Positions 26,592 to 32,400 of a stretch of DNA of 32,400 bases are shown in pieces (within the stretch, counting starts at the first letter, position 1; each line of letters begins with the position of its first letter). Below the pieces are notes generated by a model. It saw nothing but the letters and a program-made list of their open reading frames with translations, did not search any database and had not been told where the DNA came from. Position numbers and translations under genes: made by a program. The DNA comes from Myxococcales bacterium (lineage in GTDB: Bacteria; Myxococcota; Polyangia; Polyangiales; Polyangiaceae), in NCBI GenBank assembly GCA_020430865.1, contig JAGQIY010001357.1, positions 1-32,400 of the forward strand, read 5' to 3'.

Positions 26592-26777
26592 GGGTTGGGG
26601 GGGAGAGGTGGTCACTGGGTGACCCGGCTGCCCCGCCCGTAGTGTGGCGAAGCTGCGAAGATCGCAGCGGTAAGCGAGCAGAGTGGAGCTGGGAGGCGCG
26701 GGCTGACCCGAGCGAAAACGCCGGAGTTCCCGCGGAGAAGCACGGGTGGGGAAGCAGCGCACCTCACCCCCGAACCC
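26592..26777. repeat. G-tract/C-tract inverted motif, copy C
   Basis: GGGTTGGGGGGGAGAGG (26592-26608) faces CCTCACCCCCGAACCC (26762-26777). The second arm is close to the reverse complement of copy B's first arm. The arms are 153 bp apart here, wider than in copies A and B. It lies in the 527-bp region between divergent pilZ and the foldase gene, which otherwise shows no gene; the foldase frame is open back to 26927 but lacks coding character before 27026. Confidence 0.45.
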
Positions 26778-27025
26778 GTGGGCGCTGGAACACACCCCCC
26801 CGGATCCCACCGTCACACCTGGTTACAGGTCGCGGTGCGAGCCGTTAGCAGCTCAACGGCTCGAAGCAGTGCTCGCGGCGCCTGGAGCCAACCGAGCCGT
26901 CGAGCGCGTGACCCCCTCAGCTCTGCGTGGTATGCGCGGCGCCCCGGGAGAATCGTTCCGCGCTGGCTCGACACATCCCGCGGTCCCCTGATCCGCGCGA
27001 GCTGCGCGACTTCCAAGAACGACTC

Positions 27026-28708
27026 ATGCTCAGAATGCTTCGCTCAGGCGGCGTCTCCCAGTGGCTCATGGGAGGGATCGTCGTCGCCATCATCGTCGTC
27101 TTCATGGTTCCCGCGATGAGCGGGAGCGGTGGTGGCAGCCTCTCCGTGGAGTACGCGGTGAAGGTGCGCGGAAAGAGCGTCCCGATCAAAGACTACCAGG
27201 CCGCCTACGGCCTGATCACCGCCGCCCAGGGCCTGACCAACAAGAAGGCGAAGGACCTCGGCCTGCCCCAGGCGGCGCTGGATGGGTTGGTCGAGCGTGA
27301 GCTGCTCCTGACCGAGGCCGATCGCCTGGGCATCCGTGTGAGCGAAGACGCTTTGAACCAGGAGCTGATGAATGGCCGCATCCATGTCTCCGTTCCAGTG
27401 GAGCAGCACGGGTATCTCGCGCGCTACATCGGCATCGGCGAGGACATGGTGCGTTACCTCCCGGTAAAGAATCGAAAGACCGGCGAGTTCGACATCAAGG
27501 AGTACGAGCGAATCATCCGCAACGTCGCTGGCCGCAGCGCGGGTCAGTTTCGCGAGATGCAGCTCGACGAGCTCCGCGCGAACCGCGTACGCGATCTGGT
27601 CAAGTCTCGGGTGCGCATCAGCCCCGAAGAGCTCTGGTTCGAGTATCAGCGAGAGAAGGCGCGGGCCACGGCGCGCACCGCGAGCGTGCAGAAGGCCTGG
27701 GTGGCGCGCTTCGTCGTCGACACGTCAGACAAGGCCCTGGACGCCTGGCTGAAGGACAACCAGACCCAGGTGGACGAGAAGTGGGAGCAGGCGAAGACCG
27801 AGTGGGTCGCCAAGTGCCCCGTGGTGCGAGAGATCGTGAGCACCTTCCCCGAGGGCGCGAGCGATGACGAGAAGGTCACCGCGCGCACTCAGCTCGACGC
27901 CTGGCTCGAGCAGCTGAAGAAGCCTGGCGCGAGCTTCGCTGCCGTCGCGCGCGAGGACTCGCAGGGCGCTTCGGCCCCGGTGGGCGGCATGCTGGGCTGC
28001 CTCTCCGAGCGCTATGGCCCCGGCTCGCAGGTGCTGCTGGCCGCGGTGGCTGACATGAAGCCTGGCGACGTCTCACCCGTCCTGGAGACCCCGAAGGGCT
28101 TCGTGGTGCTCAAGCTGGAGCGTCGCCTCGCGGAAGCCGATGTGACCAAGGTCGGCAAGCGCGAGCTGGGACGCGCGCTGATGGCCGTCGACGCGACCGA
28201 GAAGCTGACCAAGGAGATCGCCGACAAGCTCCTCGAGGCAGTCAAGGGTGGCGAGGGCGTGGGCGAGGCCGCAGACCGTCTGGCGAAGGAATACGCCCTC
28301 GGCGACAAGAAGCTGAAGGAAGGCGAGGAGTCCAAGGCTCTCACCGACCCCAACCGCCCGAAGCTCCACATCACCGCCGCCTTTGCCCAGGGTAGCCGCC
28401 CTCTCCGCGACGCCACGGAAGACGTCCCCGACCTGGCGTTCAAGCTGGACAAGGCGGACGCGGTGCACCCCAACCTGATCAAGCTGGTCGGCGGCTTCGC
28501 CGTGTTGCAGCTGAAGGAGAAGACGCTCCCCACCAAGGCAGACCTGGAGAAGGAGCGCTTCGAGTACAGCGAGCGGATGCGGCAGACGAAGGAACAGGAG
28601 GCGCTGCGCATCTACATCGAGCGCCTGAAGAAGAACGCCGAGGGCCTGATCGACACCAACAAGGAGCTGGTCGCCTCCGACAAGAAGGACGGAAAGGACG
28701 AAGGCTGA
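27026..28708 (+). CDS. Membrane-anchored peptidyl-prolyl isomerase (PpiD/SurA-like)
   Basis: I chose ATG 27026 (560 aa); a second ATG lies three codons on at 27035, and no strong RBS decides between them. The N-terminus is a single anchor (WLMGGIVVAIIVVFMVPAMS, about 13-31) as in PpiD, followed by a SurA_N-like helical chaperone domain (VKVRGKSVPIKDYQAAY, LDGLVERELLLTEADRLGI). A PpiC/parvulin-type domain (about 255-375) has SFAAVAREDSQGASAPVGGM, then MKPGDVSPVLETPKGFVVLK. A second parvulin-like region and a Lys/Glu-rich C-terminus follow. Family knowledge: assists folding of exported and outer-membrane proteins at the periplasmic face. Only 7 bp precede the M16 protease gene, so the two are probably co-transcribed as an envelope protein quality-control pair. 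Confidence 0.88.
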   Translation: MLRMLRSGGVSQWLMGGIVVAIIVVFMVPAMSGSGGGSLSVEYAVKVRGKSVPIKDYQAAYGLITAAQGLTNKKAKDLGLPQAALDGLVERELLLTEADRLGIRVSEDALNQELMNGRIHVSVPVEQHGYLARYIGIGEDMVRYLPVKNRKTGEFDIKEYERIIRNVAGRSAGQFREMQLDELRANRVRDLVKSRVRISPEELWFEYQREKARATARTASVQKAWVARFVVDTSDKALDAWLKDNQTQVDEKWEQAKTEWVAKCPVVREIVSTFPEGASDDEKVTARTQLDAWLEQLKKPGASFAAVAREDSQGASAPVGGMLGCLSERYGPGSQVLLAAVADMKPGDVSPVLETPKGFVVLKLERRLAEADVTKVGKRELGRALMAVDATEKLTKEIADKLLEAVKGGEGVGEAADRLAKEYALGDKKLKEGEESKALTDPNRPKLHITAAFAQGSRPLRDATEDVPDLAFKLDKADAVHPNLIKLVGGFAVLQLKEKTLPTKADLEKERFEYSERMRQTKEQEALRIYIERLKKNAEGLIDTNKELVASDKKDGKDEG

Positions 28709-28715
28709 GCGCTTC

Positions 28716-30062
28716 ATGGCCTCGCTGACTCGCTCGGCGGACCACGGCCTCGCCTCCCTCAAGGTTCAGACGCGAACCCTCGCCAACGGTCTGCGCTTGT
28801 TCGCGGCCCGACTGCCGCACGTGCAGCGGGCGGTGGTGAGTGCGCAGCTCAACGTCGGACCGCAGTTCGAGTCGCGGTTCACGCATGGCCTATCGCACTT
28901 CCTCGAACACATGCTGTATCGAGGAACGGCCACCCACCCCAGCGCCCAGGCGCTGGTCGGCGCCATCGAGGGTCGAGGCGGCTACCTCGACGCGATGACC
29001 TACGCCGATCACGGCGTGCTGAGCCTCTCGGCTCCAAACGAGAGCCTGCTCGAACTGGTCCCGATCTTCGCCGAGGTGTTCCAGCAGCCCAGGCTCGGCG
29101 CCGGGGATCCAGAGAGCATCGAGATCGAGCGCGGCATCGTGCGTGAAGAGCTGCTGGAGGAGCTGGACGCGCGTGACCGCCAAGTCGAGCCGGACAACCT
29201 GGTTCGCCAGCTGGTGTTCGGCGACCACGCCCTCGGGCGCTCGATCACGGGGCGCCTCGCCAACCTGGAGCGCTTCGACTCCGCGCGCCTGCACGCTCAC
29301 CACGCACTGCACTATCGAGCGAAGAACGCCGTCGCGGGCATCGTCAGCGCGCTGCCCCCCGGACGTGCGCTGGACGCCCTGGAGCGGGCGTTTCGAGCGC
29401 TCCCAGGCGGTGAGGCGTTGCGCCCGCCACGCCTCGACCAGCCGAGTGTGAAGCCCTGGCTGCACGTGCCCCACGAGGTGAGCCAGACCAGCATCCGTCT
29501 GTGTTTCCTCGGGGTACCCGCATCCCACCGGCTCGAACCCGCGACGCAGCTCTTGCTGCGGACGCTGGACGACGGCATGTCGACTCGCCTCTACGCTCGG
29601 CTGTGTGACGAGCTGGGCCTGTGCTACGAGGTCTCTGCCCAGTTCGAAGCTTATCGCAGCGCCGGCCTCCTGGATCTCGCCGCCGATACCCAGCACAAGA
29701 AGCTACGAGTGGTGGTGGGCGAGCTGATCGCGGTGGTGCAGGAGCTGAGGAAGCGGGGTCCCAGCGCCGAAGAGCTGGAGCTCGCCAAGCGCCGCCACAC
29801 CTGGCAGCTGGCGACCAGCCTCGAGTCCGCCGAGGACCTGGCGGAGCTGCTGGGGTTCGACCTGCTGTGCCAGGGTGCGCTACCGGAGCGTCCACTGGCC
29901 GCCCGTCAGGCTGCGCTGAACGACGTCTCGTTGCGTTCCGTACGTGCTGCGGCGCGCGTCAACTTCGCGCCCAGCCACTCCGGTCTCGTCACGGTGGGCC
30001 AGCTCGGTCGCGGAGATCGCGGCGAGATCCAGCGCGTTCTCGAGGACTTTCGCGGGAGCTAG
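28716..30062 (+). CDS. M16 family zinc metalloprotease
   Basis: 448 aa, typical for a one-unit M16B peptidase. The inverted zinc motif HxxEH is present as HFLEH (H61, E64, H65), in the classic context GLSHFLEHMLYRGT, and the distal Glu ligand lies in EIERGIVREELLEE (E144 or E145). The second, non-catalytic half (about 235-440) contains PHEVSQTSIRLCFLGVP and LRTLDDGMSTRLYARLCDEL, the usual substrate-clamp signature. No signal peptide is visible, so it is probably cytoplasmic or exported without a classical signal. M16 enzymes degrade or process peptides and presequence-like segments. Second gene of the foldase-protease pair. Confidence 0.92.
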   Translation: MASLTRSADHGLASLKVQTRTLANGLRLFAARLPHVQRAVVSAQLNVGPQFESRFTHGLSHFLEHMLYRGTATHPSAQALVGAIEGRGGYLDAMTYADHGVLSLSAPNESLLELVPIFAEVFQQPRLGAGDPESIEIERGIVREELLEELDARDRQVEPDNLVRQLVFGDHALGRSITGRLANLERFDSARLHAHHALHYRAKNAVAGIVSALPPGRALDALERAFRALPGGEALRPPRLDQPSVKPWLHVPHEVSQTSIRLCFLGVPASHRLEPATQLLLRTLDDGMSTRLYARLCDELGLCYEVSAQFEAYRSAGLLDLAADTQHKKLRVVVGELIAVVQELRKRGPSAEELELAKRRHTWQLATSLESAEDLAELLGFDLLCQGALPERPLAARQAALNDVSLRSVRAAARVNFAPSHSGLVTVGQLGRGDRGEIQRVLEDFRGS

Positions 30063-30133
30063 CGGGGTGTCTGCGGCCCTCGCAGCCACGGCGTGGGGGT
30101 AGAGGGTCCGCCAGGATCGCGTAAGATGGCGAG

Positions 30134-30481
30134 ATGACCACACGAGTTTGGATGGTGTTGGGGTTTCTCTTGGTGGGCACGCTCGCAGGCTGTGTGATCG
30201 AGCAATCCGGCTCGGGCCAGCAGCCGCCCCCGAGCCCCCCACCGCCAGGCCAACAAGCGCCACCACCAGCTCAGCCTCAGGCTCAGACGCCTCCGCCGGC
30301 GCAGCCCGCTCCGGCGCAGCCACCCCCAGCGCAGCCCGGTCAACCCGCGCAGCCCCCTCCCGCGCAACCTGGACAGCCGGGCATGCCCGCCGGACTCCCC
30401 TCGGGGTTGCCATCGGCCATTCCCTCGACCTTGCCCTCGCAGATCCCGTCGGGCTGGATCCCCCAGCAACCGCCGCAGTAG
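30134..30481 (+). CDS. Pro/Gln-rich lipoprotein
   Basis: 115 aa. A clean lipoprotein signal (MTTRVWMVLGFLLVGTLAGC, lipobox LAGC, Cys20) is followed by a region almost wholly of Pro, Gln, Ala and Gly with degenerate PAQPGQPAQPP repeats, ending in a Pro/Ser segment (GLPSGLPSAIPSTLPSQIPS). There is no folded domain. Likely an extended or unstructured envelope tether or wall-spanning spacer. Followed by a strong terminator, so monocistronic or the last gene of its unit. Confidence 0.72.
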   Translation: MTTRVWMVLGFLLVGTLAGCVIEQSGSGQQPPPSPPPPGQQAPPPAQPQAQTPPPAQPAPAQPPPAQPGQPAQPPPAQPGQPGMPAGLPSGLPSAIPSTLPSQIPSGWIPQQPPQ

Positions 30482-30501
30482 CGCGTACCAGGCGCTGTAC
30501 C

Positions 30502-30534
30502 GAGGAGCTCGCGCCAGGTTGGCACGAGCTCCTC
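30502..30534. terminator. Strong bidirectional terminator
   Basis: Perfect 10-bp stem GAGGAGCTCG (30502-30511) with CGAGCTCCTC (30525-30534), extended after one mismatch by GCC/GGC. It is followed on the plus strand by the T-rich TCTGTTT. It lies between two convergent lipoprotein genes, 20 bp after one stop and 33 bp from the other. Confidence 0.75.
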
Positions 30535-30567
30535 TCTGTTTCCCGGAGGCAATGCGGGTCGGCTACC

Positions 30568-31275
30568 TCAGGGCGTCGGAGCGCGGCGAGGAGGCGCCCC
30601 GAGCGGCTCCGGCTGGATGCGGTCGGCGATGCCACGCATGCGCAGGTGGGGCAATGACCCGTCCACCCACAGCCCCATGCGCTCGGCGACCACGCGATCC
30701 GCACCCGTGCCCCGCGCCCGAGTCACGAAGATCACGCCAAAACAGCGGGTTGGCGCGGCTCCGAACGCCTGCACCCGGCCTTCGACCTCCAGCACCTCGT
30801 CCGCCGCGCTGAGGGGCACTGCGTAGAGTTCCACCTGGGTGACGTACCCCGCGGGCACCGAGAGGCGGGAGTCCGCGATGCGCTGATCATCCTCGAGCCC
30901 ACGCATCGCCGGGAGCCAGAGCGCCGCTTGCTCTCGGCAGTCCTCGGGTCGCGCCCGCCGACCGGCTCGCCACACGCGAATCCGCACGGATGAAGCACTG
31001 GGAGCGTGGTTGAGCAGCAACCAGTTCTGCTCGCCCCCATCCACCTCCCACGCGCGTGCCTGGGGAAGCAGCACGATCAGCGGGAATTCCGGCGACTCCA
31101 CCTCACCCCAATCCCTCGCCTCGATATCGAGACTGGCCTTGGGAGGCGCCGGCGCGCCTGGAGACGTGGCGGGCGGTGGTGGAACGGTTGCGACGGGCGC
31201 TGGGCTACCGCAGGCGACCACCGCAAGCGCGGACAGCGCCCTCAGGCTGAGCAAACTGGAGGCAGGGCGGGGCAT
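30568..31275 (-). CDS. Putative lipoprotein of unknown function
   Basis: I chose ATG 31275 (235 aa), which places the signal peptide at the N-terminus (MPRPASSLLSLRALSALAVV, then AC at the lipobox); an upstream in-frame start at 31326 would bury it. A short Pro-rich linker follows, then one compact alpha/beta domain with no recognised motif (RDWGEVESPEFPLIVLLPQA, NWLLLNHAPSASSVRIRVWR, LYAVPLSAADEVLEVEGRVQ, RCFGVIFVTRA). The content resembles small myxobacterial lipoproteins of unknown function. Convergent with the Pro/Gln-rich lipoprotein. Confidence 0.7.
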   Translation of the reverse strand: MPRPASSLLSLRALSALAVVACGSPAPVATVPPPPATSPGAPAPPKASLDIEARDWGEVESPEFPLIVLLPQARAWEVDGGEQNWLLLNHAPSASSVRIRVWRAGRRARPEDCREQAALWLPAMRGLEDDQRIADSRLSVPAGYVTQVELYAVPLSAADEVLEVEGRVQAFGAAPTRCFGVIFVTRARGTGADRVVAERMGLWVDGSLPHLRMRGIADRIQPEPLGAPPRRAPTP

Positions 31276-31687
31276 TCGAGGCCGGGATACCAGGCAAGGC
31301 TGCGAGCCGCCGCGGTACTCCCGCAACAGGCGCGACTCGAGTTACGGAGCCGACGACCTGGATGCAAGCGCCTTGGTGCGAAGGCGGGTTCTCGCTGCCG
31401 CTTCCAGTTTGGGTGGATGCGCAGCTCGGGTGTTTTGTTCGCCCTTTTGGCACCGGGACTCGACCATCACCAAAATCGTGTGCTAAGCCCCTGGGGTCAG
31501 GCTTCTGGCGGGCGGAGTTCCCAATCCAGCTGTACCTTCTGACGCGGTGCTCTCCGGAGGCCAAGTCGGTCGCTCTCAGCTGCTCCGTTCGCTTCCCGTA
31601 GTCAACGAGCGACCTAGGTCGTTCTCGGCACCACGTTTCGTAAACACCGGCCGCCGTGCCCACAGACGATGCGTCGTGGCGAATGGT

Positions 31688-31760
31688 CCGAACCCCGAGG
31701 GGTGTGGGTTCGGTGCGGGAGACCTGACGACCCGATGCCGTTTCGACAACCCGAACGGCA
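31688..31760 (+). ncRNA. Two adjacent hairpins, possible structured leader or small RNA
   Basis: Hairpin 1 pairs CCGAACCC (31688-31695) with GGGTTCGG (31706-31713), both perfect 8-mers with a 10-nt loop; an alternative ACCCC/GGGGT pairing uses part of the same bases. Hairpin 2 pairs TGCCGTT (31736-31742) with AACGGCA (31754-31760) and ends directly before ATG 31761. Two strong stems in 73 bases, with a possible alternative fold, are suggestive but not diagnostic. Confidence 0.3.
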
Positions 31761-31994
31761 ATGACAAAGACCCGGCCAGTTAGAGAAAAGCGTTTCCGAA
31801 GACGCGTGCCAGCGACTCTGGCAGCGATCCTGACCAGTCAATTCGCAGGTCGAGCCGCGCAGGCCCCCAAAAGAGGGATGGCGCTGGCCCAGGAGACCCT
31901 GCGGAAAATGGCAACGAGCGACTCAAGAGCCCGACAGGGGACGAACGCAGACGGAGACGCGCAACCGCGATCCAATTTCGCGAAGACGGAATAG
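31761..31994 (+). CDS. Doubtful small ORF before the Arg-rich gene
   Basis: 77 codons from ATG 31761, ending 3 bp before the next ATG. The product is basic and polar with no domain (contains VPATLAAILTSQFAGRAAQA). Third-position GC is only about 60 per cent by eye, well below neighbouring genes, and there is no convincing RBS. The close spacing to the next gene is the only argument in its favour; it could be a leader ORF. Confidence 0.2.
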   Translation: MTKTRPVREKRFRRRVPATLAAILTSQFAGRAAQAPKRGMALAQETLRKMATSDSRARQGTNADGDAQPRSNFAKTE

Positions 31995-31997
31995 AGC

Positions 31998-32400
31998 ATG
32001 ATGGAAGGACAACGTCACAACGCCTCCGGTGGTCGCCGCAGGCGCCGCAACAAGGGACGCAACACACAACGAGCGGCGGCCGAACCGCTGCTGATCGTTG
32101 CCCGGCGACCCAATTCTCCGCTCCTCGCCAAGCCCAAGTCTCGAGCCATCGCGGCGTCTGCCGCGCCCAAGGTGCAGAAGAACGGCGCTTCAGAGGATGC
32201 CAACGGTCAGCCCAAGCGACGCCGCGAGGCCGTCGTGAAGGACCGCACCGGCACTCGAATCGTTCAGCGCGCCGTGGGGGAGCTGGACGAGCGAGCCGCA
32301 GAGCGTGAGCGCCTGCTGGAGCGCATCCTGCTCTCGGAGGGTCGGAGCGCCATTTCCCGCGCCGTGGACGTCTTCGTCGACGCAGGCTTCGAGCTGCCGG
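31998..32400 (+). CDS. Arg-rich N-terminus of an unknown protein, 3' part outside the window
   Basis: Tandem ATGs at 31998 and 32001; the frame is open for 134 codons to the right edge with GC-rich third positions in its second half. It starts with a basic, low-complexity region (GGRRRRRNKGRNTQR) and continues basic to about residue 90. It then becomes a Glu/Arg/Leu helical segment (VGELDERAAERERLLERILL) followed by SEGRSAISRAVDVFVDAGFE. The basic tail suggests nucleic-acid binding. I do not recognise the family from what is visible. Confidence 0.65.
   Translation, partial: MMEGQRHNASGGRRRRRNKGRNTQRAAAEPLLIVARRPNSPLLAKPKSRAIAASAAPKVQKNGASEDANGQPKRRREAVVKDRTGTRIVQRAVGELDERAAERERLLERILLSEGRSAISRAVDVFVDAGFELP

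Larger units (their letters stand above)
31276..31997. other. 722-bp region of low coding potential with hairpins
   Basis: Every frame here lacks the GC-rich third positions typical of this genome, and base composition is visibly more balanced than in the flanking genes. Two hairpins stand out near its end (31688-31713 and 31736-31760). It may hold a long 5' leader, a small RNA or decayed sequence. I see no recognisable RNA family, promoter pair or mobile-element end. Confidence 0.5.

Noticed and set aside
26927..27025. Upstream start for the foldase at 26927.
   Set aside because: The 33 extra residues are Arg/Pro-rich and precede the membrane anchor; the ATG at 27026 gives a normal PpiD-like N-terminus.
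31700..31720. GGGTTCGG resembling a tRNA T-arm.
   Set aside because: No acceptor, D or anticodon arms can be built around it, and the TTCGA consensus is not met; it is better explained by the simple hairpin.

Overview
The window is high-GC DNA with GC-rich third codon positions. It most likely comes from a myxobacterium (Myxococcota, probably the Polyangiales/Sorangium side). Three proteins end in a MYXO-CTERM sorting signal (Gly/Cys-Cys motif, transmembrane helix, Arg cluster), several lipoproteins carry Gly/Ser-rich linkers after the lipobox, and DUF58/MoxR/BatA-type and PilZ genes are present. I see no rRNA, tRNA, CRISPR array, phage or insertion sequence. It reads as ordinary chromosomal sequence, unusually rich in envelope and secreted proteins.

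Layout. 1-926 (-) is the N-terminal part of an M2 (angiotensin-converting-enzyme-like) peptidyl-dipeptidase lipoprotein that runs off the left edge. 1144-1587 (+) is a solitary MerR-family metal-type regulator. 1980-3260 (+) is a VWA-domain lipoprotein. 12360 down to 3301 (-) is one long operon: coiled-coil membrane protein, MoxR ATPase, DUF58 protein, BatA-like VWA protein, a large double-VWA/amidotransferase-like membrane protein, and a small protein resembling flagellar rod/hook termini. Successive genes overlap as GTGA and ATGA. This is the classic MoxR-VWA chaperone-type module.

13120-16911 (+) is a large subtilisin-like lipoprotein with a PA insert and MYXO-CTERM tail. 17104-18057 (+) is a response-regulator receiver domain fused to a histone-H1-like Lys/Ala/Pro tail. 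18102-19583 (+) is a lysozyme-like plus golvesin-like lipoprotein with MYXO-CTERM. It runs tail to tail into 22189-19535 (-), a second, divergent subtilase with four calcium-loop motifs and its own MYXO-CTERM; the two C-terminal signals are encoded antisense to each other in a 49-bp overlap. 26498-22541 (-) is a compact PilZ, DinG-type helicase, metallo-beta-lactamase-fold group. 27026-30062 (+) is a PpiD/SurA-type foldase followed by an M16 protease. A Pro/Gln-rich lipoprotein and a convergent lipoprotein share a strong terminator. The right edge holds a low-coding-potential stretch with hairpins and the start of an Arg-rich protein of unknown function.

The least explained items are: (i) the receiver-histone-like fusion; (ii) a G-tract/C-tract inverted motif repeated in three intergenic regions, two of which also share a 29-31 nt hairpin; (iii) the flagellar-rod-like small protein at the end of the MoxR-VWA operon; (iv) the antisense overlap of two MYXO-CTERM signals; and (v) an RBS-occluding hairpin between the receiver-histone gene and the lysozyme-like gene. 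All functional statements are inferred from motifs read by eye; no database search was possible.
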